Assembly: GCA_046351595.1 (NCBI GenBank) | Contig: JAXLYE010000004.1 | Coordinates: 682,001-746,000, forward strand | From: JAXLYE01 sp046351595 | GTDB taxonomy: Bacteria; Myxococcota_A; Polyangia; Palsa-1104; JAEUJZ01 | Length of the DNA: 64,000 nt | Direction of reading: 5' to 3' | Part shown: one piece after another, positions 17,405 to 29,116 of the stretch | Layout of the letters: the number at the start of each line of letters is the position of its first letter | How positions within the stretch are numbered: the stretch's first letter is position 1 | Position numbers and translations under genes: made by a program | The notes under the pieces: generated by a model | What the model was told of the DNA's origin: nothing | Seen by the model: the letters and a program-made list of their open reading frames with translations, nothing else | Database searches by the model: none

Positions 17405-18516
17405 CGGGCAATCTCCCGGAGCAGTCGGCACGCGCGGACGAGCGCGGCGACGGAGACGGACTCGTTGGCCTGGTGGGCCTCGGCGGTGTCGCCGGGTCCG
17501 AAGTTTACGGCGCACAGGCCCAGGGCGGTCAGGCGCGCGACGTCGGTCCACGCCTGCTTGGCGGCGACGGCGAGGCCGGTGCGGGCGAGCCAGTCGCGGA
17601 GCAGCGGCGCGTCCAGCCGCACCGCGCCGGGCGGCGCCTCGTCGACGATCTCGACGTCGTAGCCCGGGCCGATGAAGTCGAGGAGCTCGGCGCGCGCCTG
17701 CGCCGGCTCCTTGTCGGGGGCGAAGCGGTAGTTCAGGTTGAGGACGAAGCGGTCGGGCACGACGTTGCGCGAGTTCTGGGTCGCGGCGGTGGTCGCGGTG
17801 AGGACCTCGTAGAAGGGCAGGCCGCCGACGATCACCTCGCGCCGCTTGCCGTCGCGCAGGCGCTCGAGCAGCGGCAGCGCGGCGTAGATGGCGTTGTCGC
17901 CCTGCCACGGGCGCGCGCTGTGGGCCCGGCGGCCGCGCGCGGTGACCAGGGCCTGCAGGCCGCCGATGCAGCCGGCGTGGATCTCGCCGTCGGTGGGCTC
18001 GAGGCACAGGGCGAGATCGAGGGCGGCGAGCGGCGAGGGGGCGCCGCCCGGCGGCTGGCACAGGGGCAGGATGCCGCTGTCCGCGGCCGGGCCCTCTTCC
18101 TTGTCGTAAAAGACGCAGAGCAGGTCGTAGGGCAGGGCGTCGGCCTCGGCGAGCAGGCGCAGCATCACGGCCAGGCCGCCCTTCATGTCGCTGGCGCCGC
18201 AGCCGTAGACGCGGCCCGTGGCTTCGTCGATGCGCAGCGGCTGCGACGCGGCCGGCTTGACGGTGTCCGAGTGCCCGAACAGGCCGACGAGCGGCCGCCC
18301 GGGCCGGCGCAGGCGCTGCACCAGGAGGGTGTTGCCGAGGCGGCGGAGCGTGAGCGGCTGGCCCGCGGCGGCGAGCCGGCCGAGGCGCGCCTCGAGGTCG
18401 TCGCACAGGGCCGCCTCGTCGCCGGTGACGCTGGGGATCTGGCAGAGGCGTAGCGTCTCGTCCGCCAGCCAGCGCGCGAGCTCGGTCGGATCCGGGTCCA
18501 CGTCGACGTCCATCAT
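17401..18516 (-). CDS. dapE: M20-family succinyl-diaminopimelate desuccinylase
   Basis: 371 residues, a typical size. M20 metallopeptidase signatures are complete: GHSDTVKP (first metal His and Asp), GCGASDMKGGLAVML (bridging Asp), YDKEEGPAADSG (catalytic Glu-Glu) and RRAHSARPWQGDNAI in the lid domain. The layout resembles the actinobacterial-type DapE, which hydrolyses N-succinyl-LL-DAP to LL-DAP in the cytosol. Two adjacent ATGs (18516, 18513) are possible starts. A TATACT -10 at 18528-18533 lies 11 nt upstream, so it is probably leaderless. The stop overlaps the dapC start, giving an operon. ArgE-like deacylases are the main alternative. Confidence 0.85.
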   Translation of the reverse strand: MMDVDVDPDPTELARWLADETLRLCQIPSVTGDEAALCDDLEARLGRLAAAGQPLTLRRLGNTLLVQRLRRPGRPLVGLFGHSDTVKPAASQPLRIDEATGRVYGCGASDMKGGLAVMLRLLAEADALPYDLLCVFYDKEEGPAADSGILPLCQPPGGAPSPLAALDLALCLEPTDGEIHAGCIGGLQALVTARGRRAHSARPWQGDNAIYAALPLLERLRDGKRREVIVGGLPFYEVLTATTAATQNSRNVVPDRFVLNLNYRFAPDKEPAQARAELLDFIGPGYDVEIVDEAPPGAVRLDAPLLRDWLARTGLAVAAKQAWTDVARLTALGLCAVNFGPGDTAEAHQANESVSVAALVRACRLLREIAR

Positions 18517-18714
18517 GAGGGCGCGCCAGTATAGGCAGCTCGGCGGGTGACCGCGAGGCTTGCGTGCGCGGGCCGCGGTGTTAATCGCAAAAGGGCCGGA
18601 CCGCTGCTGGCGGACCGGCGGACACGGCGTAGCGGCCCGGGTCCTTAGGCGGCAACAACCCCCTCGCGGAGCCGGGCCGCTCGGATATGATGGCCGGCAT
18701 TCGAGAGGAGCACG
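18517..18714. promoter_or_regulatory. divergent dapE / thiolase promoter region
   Basis: Contains the minus-strand TATACT for dapE and, on the plus strand, TATGAT (18686-18691) ahead of a GAGAGGAG ribosome site for the thiolase. An imperfect inverted repeat CCGGACCGC/GCGGACCGG lies near 18596-18618. Confidence 0.45.
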
Positions 18715-19908
18715 ATGCACGCAGCTAGCAAGGAAATCGTTTTCGTCGCTGCCAAGCGCACCCCGTTCGGTACGTTCAACGGCGTCCTGAAGGACCAGAC
18801 CGCCACCGACCTCGCGGTGCACGCGTCCAAGGCGGCGCTTGTGGCGGGCAAGGTCTCGCCCGCGGACATCGACCACGTCATCTTCGGCAACGTCATGCAG
18901 ACCTCGGCCGACGCCATCTACCTGGCGCGCCACGTCGGGCTGCGCGCCGGCGTGCCGGTGCCGGTGCCGGCGCTCACGGTCAACCGGCTGTGCGGCTCGG
19001 GCTTCCAGGCGGTGATCTCGGGCGCCGAGCAGATCCTCCTCGGCGAGTCGGCGGCGGTGCTGGTCGGCGGCACCGAGTCGATGTCGCAGGCCCCGCACGT
19101 GGTGCGCGGCGCCCGCACCGGCCTGCCGTTCGGCAAGCCGAGCCAGCTCGGCGACACGCTGTGGGACGCGCTGACCGACAGCTTCACCGGCATGCCCATG
19201 GCGATCACCGCCGAGAAGCTCGCCGAGCAGTACGGCATCCCGCGCAGCGCCTGTGACGAGTTCGCGCTGGCCTCGCAGCAGCGCTGGGCCGCGGCCAACC
19301 TGGCCGGCCACTTCGCCGCCGAGCTGTGCCCGGTCGAGCTGCCCGGCAAGAAGGGCCCGACGCAGTTCACCACCGACGAGCACCCACGCCCGCAGAGCAC
19401 CATCGAGACGCTGGGCAAGCTGCCGCCGGTGTTCAAGAAGGACGGCGTCGTCAGCGCCGGCAACGCCTCGGGCATCTGCGACGGCGCCGCGGCGCTGATC
19501 CTCGCCTCGCGCGTCCGCGCCGACGAGAAGGGCTGGGCGCCGCTCGGCAAGCTGACCGGCTGGGGCATCGCCGGCTGCGACCCGACGATCATGGGCATCG
19601 GCCCGGTGCCGGCGATCCGCGCGCTGCTCGAGAAGACCTCGACGAAGCTTGCGGACTACGACCTGTTCGAGGTCAACGAGGCCTTCGCGCCGCAGTACCT
19701 GGCCGTCGAGAAGGAGCTCGGCCTGCCGCGCGAGCGGACCAACACCTGCGGCGGCGCCATCGCGCTCGGCCACCCGCTGGGCGCCTCGGGCGCGCGCATC
19801 ACCGCGCACCTCTTGCACGCGCTGCGTCGCACCGGCGGCAAGCGGGCGATCGGCGCGGCCTGCATCGGCGGCGGCCAGGGCATCGCGGTGGCGGTCGAGG
19901 CGCTGTAG
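18715..19908 (+). CDS. acetyl-CoA C-acetyltransferase (thiolase)
   Basis: 397 residues, full family length, no signal. The acylated Cys sits in NRLCGSGFQAV (about residue 90). The other catalytic motifs are NEAFAPQY, GHPLGASGARI and the second Cys in CIGGGQGIA. A TESMSQAPHV segment is typical of thiolase II enzymes. It condenses or cleaves acetyl-CoA and acetoacetyl-CoA. It may act in beta-oxidation, ketone-body or isoprenoid precursor metabolism. The next gene is a DRE-TIM acyltransferase, separated by a very strong hairpin, so the two may be linked metabolically but partly uncoupled in transcription. Confidence 0.93.
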   Translation: MHAASKEIVFVAAKRTPFGTFNGVLKDQTATDLAVHASKAALVAGKVSPADIDHVIFGNVMQTSADAIYLARHVGLRAGVPVPVPALTVNRLCGSGFQAVISGAEQILLGESAAVLVGGTESMSQAPHVVRGARTGLPFGKPSQLGDTLWDALTDSFTGMPMAITAEKLAEQYGIPRSACDEFALASQQRWAAANLAGHFAAELCPVELPGKKGPTQFTTDEHPRPQSTIETLGKLPPVFKKDGVVSAGNASGICDGAAALILASRVRADEKGWAPLGKLTGWGIAGCDPTIMGIGPVPAIRALLEKTSTKLADYDLFEVNEAFAPQYLAVEKELGLPRERTNTCGGAIALGHPLGASGARITAHLLHALRRTGGKRAIGAACIGGGQGIAVAVEAL

Positions 19909-19925
19909 GCCGCCGCGGCCCGCCT

Positions 19926-19967
19926 CGGCCCGGGGCTCCCCGTCGAGGGGAGGGGGCCCCCGGGCCG
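19926..19967 (+). terminator. strong hairpin between thiolase and DRE-TIM genes
   Basis: Two nested stems: CGGCCCGGGG/CCCCGGGCCG (10 bp) and, inside, CTCCCC/GGGGAG around a 5-nt loop, with a GGGG bulge. There is no U-run, so it may terminate weakly, pause polymerase or stabilise the upstream mRNA end. Confidence 0.5.
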
Positions 19968-20010
19968 GCGAGCGCTCGACAAGGGATCAGCAACAGACAG
20001 GGAGGCAGGC

Positions 20011-21279
20011 ATGGGCAGCCCGGAGTTCTCGGCGGCCGACATCATCTACGACTGGAACGAGCGCGAGGCGCAGCCGCCGCTCGTGCCCAAGGTCTTCTCG
20101 CTCTTCGATGAGACGCTCCGCGACGGCATCCAGTCGCCCTCGGTGCACGACCCGAGCATCGAGGACAAGCTGCGCATCGTCCACCTGCTCGACCAGCTCG
20201 GCATCGAGCACCTGGACCTGTCGCTGCCCGGCGCCGGCCCGCGCGCCTTCGAAGACGGGCTGCGGCTGGTCCAGGAGATCGCCGACCAGCGCCTGCGCAT
20301 CAGGCCCGCCTGCGCCGCCCGCACCGTCGTCAACGACATCCGCCCCATCGTCGAGATCGCGCAGCGCACCGGCGTCGCCGTCGAGGTCATGACCTTCATC
20401 GGCAGCTCGCCGATCCGGCTTTACGCCGAGGACTGGGACGAGAAGCGGATGCTCAAGCTGTCCGCCGACGCCATCGACTTCACGGTGCAGAACGGCCTGC
20501 CGTGCTGCTACGTCACCGAGGACACGACGCGGGCCCGGCCCGAGCTGCTCGGGGCGCTGTTCCGGAACGCGCTCGAGCACGGCGCGCACCGCCTGTGCGT
20601 CTGCGACACCGTCGGTCACGCCACGCCCGACGGGGTGCGCAGCCTGCTCGGCTTCACCCGCGGCCTGATCGACAGCATGGGCCTCTCAGGCAAGGTCGGC
20701 CTCGACTGGCACGGGCACAACGACCGCGGCCTCGGCGTGATCAACGCGCTGTGGGCGCTGCGCTCGGGCGCGGACCGCGTCCACGGCACCATCCTCGGCG
20801 TCGGCGAGCGCGTCGGCAACGCGGCCACGGACCAGATCCTCGTCAACCTGCACCTGCTCGGCGCGCTGCCCAAGGGACGCGACCTGTCGAAGCTGGTCGA
20901 GCTGGCGCAGCTGGTGTCGCGCGCCTGCAGCGTGCCGATCCCGTACAACTACCCGGTGCTCGGGCAGGACGCCTTCCGCACCGCGACCGGGGTGCACGCC
21001 GCCGCCATCATCAAGGCCGAGCGCAAGGGCGACCAGTTCCTGGCCGATCGCATCTACTCGAGCGTGCCGGCGGGGCTGTTCGGCCGCGAGCAGGAGATCG
21101 AGGTCGGCCACATGTCCGGCGAGTCCAACGTCGTCTACTGGCTGCGCAAGCGCGGCATCGAGCCGGAGCCGCAGCTGGTGCGCCGCGTCTTCGAGCTCGC
21201 CAAGGGCGGCTCGCGGCTGCTGTCGCCGGACGAGATCCTGGCGGTGGCCGGCGCGGTGAAGGCGGCGACCGCCAGCTAG
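20011..21279 (+). CDS. DRE-TIM acyltransferase of the isopropylmalate/homocitrate synthase family
   Basis: 422 residues; a GGAGG site precedes the ATG. The TIM barrel shows FDETLRDGIQSP (metal Asp and catalytic Arg), DWHGHNDRGLGVIN (HxHN metal ligands), VGERVGNAATDQ and a late GVHAAAI. A short C-terminal linker domain with GHMSGESNVVYWL follows, but the LeuA regulatory domain (about 120 residues) is absent, so leucine feedback is not expected. The enzyme should condense acetyl-CoA with a 2-oxo acid, as do isopropylmalate, homocitrate and citramalate synthases. Which oxo acid cannot be told. HMG-CoA lyase is unlikely because its C-terminal Cys motif is missing. The thiolase upstream may share its acyl-CoA pool. 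Confidence 0.82.
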   Translation: MGSPEFSAADIIYDWNEREAQPPLVPKVFSLFDETLRDGIQSPSVHDPSIEDKLRIVHLLDQLGIEHLDLSLPGAGPRAFEDGLRLVQEIADQRLRIRPACAARTVVNDIRPIVEIAQRTGVAVEVMTFIGSSPIRLYAEDWDEKRMLKLSADAIDFTVQNGLPCCYVTEDTTRARPELLGALFRNALEHGAHRLCVCDTVGHATPDGVRSLLGFTRGLIDSMGLSGKVGLDWHGHNDRGLGVINALWALRSGADRVHGTILGVGERVGNAATDQILVNLHLLGALPKGRDLSKLVELAQLVSRACSVPIPYNYPVLGQDAFRTATGVHAAAIIKAERKGDQFLADRIYSSVPAGLFGREQEIEVGHMSGESNVVYWLRKRGIEPEPQLVRRVFELAKGGSRLLSPDEILAVAGAVKAATAS

Positions 21280-21375
21280 GGCGGGCCCCGGTCGCGCGGG
21301 CACGGGGTCTGGCGCGGGCGTCGGTGCTGTCCGGGGCGCCAGGAGAACGGTTATGCTGACCGAGCGAGCAGGCGC

Positions 21376-21585
21376 ATGAGCGACAAGAACCAGTTCAACG
21401 GGGTCAAGATATTCTCGGCGACGATGGCGCAGGAGAGGGATCAGCTCGGCGAGAAGGTTTCGCAGTGGCTGGCCGATCACCCGCAGCTGCGCGTCGTCGA
21501 CACCATCGTGACGCAGTCGAGCGACGAGGCCTTCCACTGCCTCGCCATCACCCTGTTCTACCGGGAGGACAAGGCCGCGAGCTGA
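21376..21585 (+). CDS. small uncharacterised protein
   Basis: 69 residues, MSDKNQFNGVKIFSATM at the start, probably one small alpha/beta domain: strand (VKIFSATM), helix (ERDQLGEKVSQWLADH), strand (LRVVDTIVTQSS), strand (CLAITLFYRE). A TATGCT -10 (21352-21357) lies 18 nt upstream. Composition and codon use match neighbouring genes, supporting expression. I cannot assign a family or function with confidence. It could be cotranscribed with nothing, since the next gene is convergent. Confidence 0.65.
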   Translation: MSDKNQFNGVKIFSATMAQERDQLGEKVSQWLADHPQLRVVDTIVTQSSDEAFHCLAITLFYREDKAAS

Positions 21586-21603
21586 GTCGCGGACCGCGCG
21601 GTC

Positions 21604-22464
21604 CTACTCTTCGTCGAGGACCAGGGCACGCAGCGGGCGCGGGCGGTCGCGCGCGAGGCTGAAGACGATCTCGGTGAGGGTGCTGCGGCGCAGGCGGAAC
21701 AGCAGCTCGGTGGCGGCGGTGGCGACCAGGAACAGGCCGATGCCGGAGCCGCTGGGCTTGCGCTCGAGCGGGCTCGTGCGGTTGAGCTGGGCCTCGGCGC
21801 AGCGGCTGAGGTAGTCGAGCACGGTGGTGCCGCGCAGGGCGCCGAAGCGGTCGCGCACCGCGAAGACGACGCGGCTTTTGTCCGCGGCCCAGCGGATCTC
21901 GGCGTGCTCGCCGGGCACGGCCGGCAGCGCGGCGCGCTGGGCGGGCGTGAGGTCGCGATAGCGCGGCGTGCCGAGCGGGCCGCGCGGCGCGTCGTACAGG
22001 GCGTTGAGCAAGAGCTCGTCGAGCGCGCCCTCGAGGCTGGCGACCAGCCGGGCGGGCAGCAGGCCGGCGGCCCAGTCGCCGACCGTGGCGACGGCGGCGT
22101 CCTTCTGTGCGTAGTCCGCGACGAGCAGCCGCTGCGGCCTGGCCAGCGGCCCGGGCTGCGACGAGAGCAGCGGGTGCAGCGGGCGGCGCACCGTCGGGGG
22201 TCGCGGCAGCCGCGCGCACAGCCGGGCCGCCTCGGCGGGCGACAGGCCGTGCGTGCAGACGACGCCGCAGCGGCGGGAGCGGCCGTGGCGCTCGCGCAGC
22301 AGCTTGAGCATGCGCACGAGATCCGGCTCGTCGAGGCGGTCGAGCTTTCCGGGCGGCCCGGGCGGTTCGGGGGGGTCGGGCGGCGCCGGGCCCGGATCCG
22401 AGCCCGCGCCGCGCTCGTCGGCGCCGGGCTGATCGGGCTGATCCTGCGGCGGTGTCAGCCCCAT
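21604..22464 (-). CDS. GHKL-type ATP-binding protein with Pro-rich N-terminus
   Basis: 286 residues. The first 40 are Pro/Gly/Asp-rich and disordered. Residues about 45-110 include GVVCTHGLSPAEAARLCARL, an unassigned alpha/beta segment. Residues about 130-280 resemble an HATPase of the anti-sigma/regulator type: N box ELLLNALYDAP, then SGSGIGLFLVATAATELLF (G2-like), and an Asp in FAVRDRFGAL in place of the usual DxGxG. There is no HisKA, so it is not a histidine kinase on its own. It starts 4 bp after the stop of the amino-acid permease gene, so the two are probably cotranscribed. The role is unknown; a regulator of transport or of a sigma switch is a possibility only. Confidence 0.7.
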   Translation of the reverse strand: MGLTPPQDQPDQPGADERGAGSDPGPAPPDPPEPPGPPGKLDRLDEPDLVRMLKLLRERHGRSRRCGVVCTHGLSPAEAARLCARLPRPPTVRRPLHPLLSSQPGPLARPQRLLVADYAQKDAAVATVGDWAAGLLPARLVASLEGALDELLLNALYDAPRGPLGTPRYRDLTPAQRAALPAVPGEHAEIRWAADKSRVVFAVRDRFGALRGTTVLDYLSRCAEAQLNRTSPLERKPSGSGIGLFLVATAATELLFRLRRSTLTEIVFSLARDRPRPLRALVLDEE

Positions 22465-22468
22465 CCGC

Positions 22469-23872
22469 TCAGGTCTTCTTGGGCCGCGACAGCCAGCGGA
22501 TCGCCGCGCCGAACACCACGCCGAGCACGACGAAGATCAGCGCCAGCTTGAGCTCGTACAGCCGCACCGAGAGCATGAACACCGCGCAGCCGAGCAGCGC
22601 CAGGAGCGGCACCAGCGGCCCGCCGGGAATGACGAACGCGTCCGCCCCCGCCGGGACCCGGCGGCGCAGCACCAGCACCGCGATGCAGGTGGCGCTGTAC
22701 TGCATCACCACCGCGACGTTGGACACGTCGGCGAGCTGCTCGAACGGCAGGCCCGAGGCGAGCAGGATCAGCACCAGCAGCGACAGCGCGATCACCGCCC
22801 ACATCGGCGTGCCGAGGCGCGGGTGGCGCTTCTGGAACAGCGCCGGCATGAAGCGGTCCTCGGCGAAGGCCTCGAGGTAGCGCGGGCCGACCAGGGCGCT
22901 GCCGGCGCAGAAGCCGAAGGATGAGATGACGAATGCGATGTTCATGAGCAGCTTGCCGCGCGGACCGGCGAACAGGAACGCGGCGTCGGCGAGCGGCGTC
23001 TTGGAGCTGCCGAGGTCGGGGTGCACGCCGGTGGCGACGACCTGCACCAGGATGTAGATGAGCGTCGTCGCGAGCACGCTGGCGACCATGGCCAGGGGCA
23101 CGGTGCGGCGCGGGTTCTTGGCCTCGCCGGCGGGGACCGGGATGTACTCGAAGCCGGTGGTGGCGAACAGGCCGGCGAAGGCCGCCGCGAGCAGGCCGCC
23201 GCGGAACACGGCCGCGTCGCCGGCGAACAGGTTGAGCAGGCTGCGGCTGTCGCTGTCCTCGGGGGTGAGCGGCGGCGGCGGCGGCGGCACGGCCTGCAGG
23301 TTCTTCATCTGGATGAAGAACAGGCCGACCGCGACGAAGATGAGGAGGCTGAGCAGCTTGACGGCGCTGATCACGTCGCTGGTGCGGGCGCTGCGGCGCA
23401 CGCCGAGGACGTTGACCGCGCACAGGAGGGTGACGACGCCGCAGCTCAGCGCGGTCTCGGCGACATGGTTGCCCTTGAGCGAGAGCAGATCCGCGGCGGC
23501 GATGCCGAAGCCGCGCGCCACCGCCGAGTAGCCGAGCAGGGTGCTGACCAGCGTCACCCAGCCGACGATGAAGCCGACCGACGGGCCGAAGGCGTCGCAG
23601 GCGTAGCGGTAGGGGCCGCCCGAGCGATCCGTGCGCGCCGCGGCCTCGGCGAAGCAGAGCGCCACCAGGCAGCACAGGCCGCCGACGAGCAGCCAGGCGA
23701 TCGGGGCCTTGCCGCCGGCGTGCCGCCAGAGCGCCGCGGGCAGAAGGAAGATGCCCGAGCCGACGATGCCGTTGACGCCGATGCCGAGGCAGTCGAGCAG
23801 CGTGAGCTGTCGCTTCGAGGGCGCGGCGTTCTCGGGAGCGGGCTCGGTCTGGTTCGGTTGGGCGGATGACAC
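22469..23872 (-). CDS. APC-family amino-acid permease
   Basis: 467 residues from the GTG at 23872 (MSSAQPNQTEP when initiated). About 12 membrane helices follow a polar N-terminus. The first helix has GIGVNGIVGSGIFLLPA, the family's broken TM1 with the unwound GSGIF site. TM3 and TM6 regions also fit, with TTGFEYIPVPAGEAKNPRR matching the conserved cytoplasmic loop. It moves amino acids or related amines across the inner membrane by proton symport or exchange. The substrate is not predictable. An upstream TTG at 23908 would add 12 residues. Neither start has a clear ribosome site. The gene is coupled to the GHKL gene. Confidence 0.9.
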   Translation of the reverse strand: MSSAQPNQTEPAPENAAPSKRQLTLLDCLGIGVNGIVGSGIFLLPAALWRHAGGKAPIAWLLVGGLCCLVALCFAEAAARTDRSGGPYRYACDAFGPSVGFIVGWVTLVSTLLGYSAVARGFGIAAADLLSLKGNHVAETALSCGVVTLLCAVNVLGVRRSARTSDVISAVKLLSLLIFVAVGLFFIQMKNLQAVPPPPPPLTPEDSDSRSLLNLFAGDAAVFRGGLLAAAFAGLFATTGFEYIPVPAGEAKNPRRTVPLAMVASVLATTLIYILVQVVATGVHPDLGSSKTPLADAAFLFAGPRGKLLMNIAFVISSFGFCAGSALVGPRYLEAFAEDRFMPALFQKRHPRLGTPMWAVIALSLLVLILLASGLPFEQLADVSNVAVVMQYSATCIAVLVLRRRVPAGADAFVIPGGPLVPLLALLGCAVFMLSVRLYELKLALIFVVLGVVFGAAIRWLSRPKKT

Positions 23873-24007
23873 GGGGGCAGAGTAGCCACAGCAAGCCAGC
23901 CGAGCCAAGCACTGGTTGCGCGGACCGCGCGGCCCGAAAAATCCTGAGGCAGGGCCCGCGGCCGGCCCGGGGCAAATCGGGAGGTTCCCGAGGCGCGCGC
24001 CTTGGCC

Positions 24008-25297
24008 TCAGCCGAAGTCGAAGCCCTTGGGGATGACGACGATGCCGTCGGTGACCTGGAAGCGGCGGGCGTCGGCCTCGTGGTCGTAGCCGATGACGGT
24101 GCCGGCGGGGACGCGCACGTTCTTGTCGATGATGCAGGCGCGCAGCCGGCAGTAGCGGCCGATGTCGACGCCCTCGTGCAGGATGGACGCCTCGACCTCG
24201 GCATAGCTGTTCACGCGCACGCGCGGGCCGAGGACGCTGCGGTTGACGTGGCCGCCCGAGATGATGCACGCCTCGGAGACGAGCGAGTTGGTGGCGTAGC
24301 CCATGCGCCGCTTGCCGCCGGGGCCGTCCTCGTTGAAGACGAACTTGGCCGGCGGCATCGAGTGCATGTAGGTGTGCAGCGGCCAGCGCGGGTTGTACAG
24401 GTTGAAGACCGGCACGATCTCGACGAGGTCCATGTTCGCCGCGTAGTACTGCGAGATGGTGCCGACGTCGCGCCAGTAGCCGCGCTCGCGCTCGTCCATG
24501 CCGGGGATGGCGTTGCGGAAGAAGTCGTAGGCGTACAGGGCGCGCTTGCCGACGAGCTCGGGCAGGATGTTGCGGCCGAAGTCGTGCTGGCTCTGCTGCG
24601 CCGCGTCGGCGTCGCGCACGATCTCCTGGACCAGGACGCGGGTGTTGAAGATGTAGTTGCCCATCGAGGCCAGGGCCCAGCCCGGGCGGCCCGGGATCTC
24701 GCGCGTGTGCTCGCGGTCCGGCTTCTCGGTGAAGGACAGCACGCGCCAGCTCGGGTCGACCTCGATGATGCCGAAGGCGTGGGCCTCGGCGACCGGCACC
24801 GGGATGGCGGCGACGGTGCAGTCGGCGTTGACCTCCTGGTGGAAGGTCATCATCTGCTGGATGTCCATCTTGTAGACGTGATCGCCGCCGAAGATGAGGA
24901 CGTAGTCGGGGTCCTCGTCGGTGATGACGTTCAGCGACTGGAAGATGGCGTCTGCCGAGCCCTTGAACCACTCGCGGCCGCGCCGCTGCTGGGCCGGCAC
25001 CGGCTCGACGTACTGGTCCATCATCGCCGCCAGGCGCCAGCCGCGCGCCAGGTGGCTGTTGAGCGAGTCGCTCATGTACTGGGTGAGGACCTTGATCTTG
25101 TAGAACCCGGAGTTCACCAGGTTCGACAAGACGAAGTCGATGATGCGGTAGCGGCCGCCCATCGGCACGGCCGGCTTGGCCCGATCGGCGGTCAGGGGCC
25201 ACAGACGGCGACCTTCGCCACCGGCCAGGACCAGCGCAAGCACGCGCGGCGCCGGTCCGGTGCGGTGCTGCGGATGAAACACGGGGGCGTCACTCAC
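24008..25297 (-). CDS. glgC: glucose-1-phosphate adenylyltransferase
   Basis: 429 residues, GTG start after an AGGAG site. The N-terminal nucleotidyltransferase domain has LALVLAGGEGRRLWPLT and KPAVPMGGRYRIIDFVLSN (nucleotide loop), DHVYKMD (metal Asp) and FTEKPD. The C-terminal quarter is a left-handed beta-helix with hexapeptide-like turns ending GFDFG. It makes ADP-glucose from ATP and glucose-1-phosphate, the committed step of glycogen or trehalose-related storage. The regulatory Arg/Lys near the N-terminus (GRRLWPLT) suggests allosteric control as in other GlgC proteins. No glgA or glgB is nearby. Confidence 0.95.
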   Translation of the reverse strand: MSDAPVFHPQHRTGPAPRVLALVLAGGEGRRLWPLTADRAKPAVPMGGRYRIIDFVLSNLVNSGFYKIKVLTQYMSDSLNSHLARGWRLAAMMDQYVEPVPAQQRRGREWFKGSADAIFQSLNVITDEDPDYVLIFGGDHVYKMDIQQMMTFHQEVNADCTVAAIPVPVAEAHAFGIIEVDPSWRVLSFTEKPDREHTREIPGRPGWALASMGNYIFNTRVLVQEIVRDADAAQQSQHDFGRNILPELVGKRALYAYDFFRNAIPGMDERERGYWRDVGTISQYYAANMDLVEIVPVFNLYNPRWPLHTYMHSMPPAKFVFNEDGPGGKRRMGYATNSLVSEACIISGGHVNRSVLGPRVRVNSYAEVEASILHEGVDIGRYCRLRACIIDKNVRVPAGTVIGYDHEADARRFQVTDGIVVIPKGFDFG

Positions 25298-25778
25298 GGC
25301 GATGCTCCTGTTACCCGGCTAGAGGTTTCGAGGGCAGGGCCCCTGGATTGACACGGTCCCTGCCGAGGTTTGTCTGCGGATGCGTGGCCTGGGACACAGT
25401 TCGGCGGCCGTCGTGCCCATCTGGGCCGCCTTGGCCGTCCAAGCGGAGACGACCGACCGCTTGGGCCGACCGGAGCAGCCGGCCGGAGATCCTGGTCAGG
25501 CCAAACCTCACCCATGCAGAGCTCTGCAAACGCCTGGATTCGAAAGATGCACAATCGTATCAAAAACTTCTGCCGCGTCCCGGGCGCTCCCGCCACTTGT
25601 TTCCGAGGGGATGCTCGGGTAGTAATCTTGACTGCTCTACAGCGCGTACCTACCTCGAGCTAGTGTGACTCTCTTTGCAGCGGCCCGCAGATCCGTTCTG
25701 CGGCCTGGCTCTTGACCTCGGCGGCCTTCGGGCAGGCATGCGGGCAGGCCCTCTAGCCCTCAGTGAAAGCAGCGAAGC
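25298..25778. other. 481-bp divergent intergenic region (glgC / secA)
   Basis: Noticeably less GC-rich than its surroundings. It holds a perfect inverted repeat CCAAGCGG-10 nt-CCGCTTGG at 25439-25464, an isolated consensus TTGACA at 25348-25353, a TTGACT-N17-TACCTC candidate at 25628-25656, and a near-perfect hairpin (GGCCCGCAGA/TCTGCGGCC) at 25683-25708 in the secA leader. No ORF here looks protein-like. A small structured RNA cannot be excluded. Confidence 0.45.
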
Positions 25779-28973
<3,195 letters not shown>

Positions 28974-29116
28974 TCGGTTGAGATAGACTGGAGCTCGGGC
29001 GGACAGGGCGGTGATTTTTGGTCGGGCCAGTGCAGAGCTGCAGCCGGCCAGCCGCCGCCCGGTCACCCGTCGAATCACGGGAATAGGGGAATAACCCCAC
29101 GGGCAGGGGCGTTCAG

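Noticed and set aside
22455..25202. 915-residue minus-strand ORF
   Set aside because: It overlaps glgC and the permease in another frame of the same strand and is Arg/His-rich.
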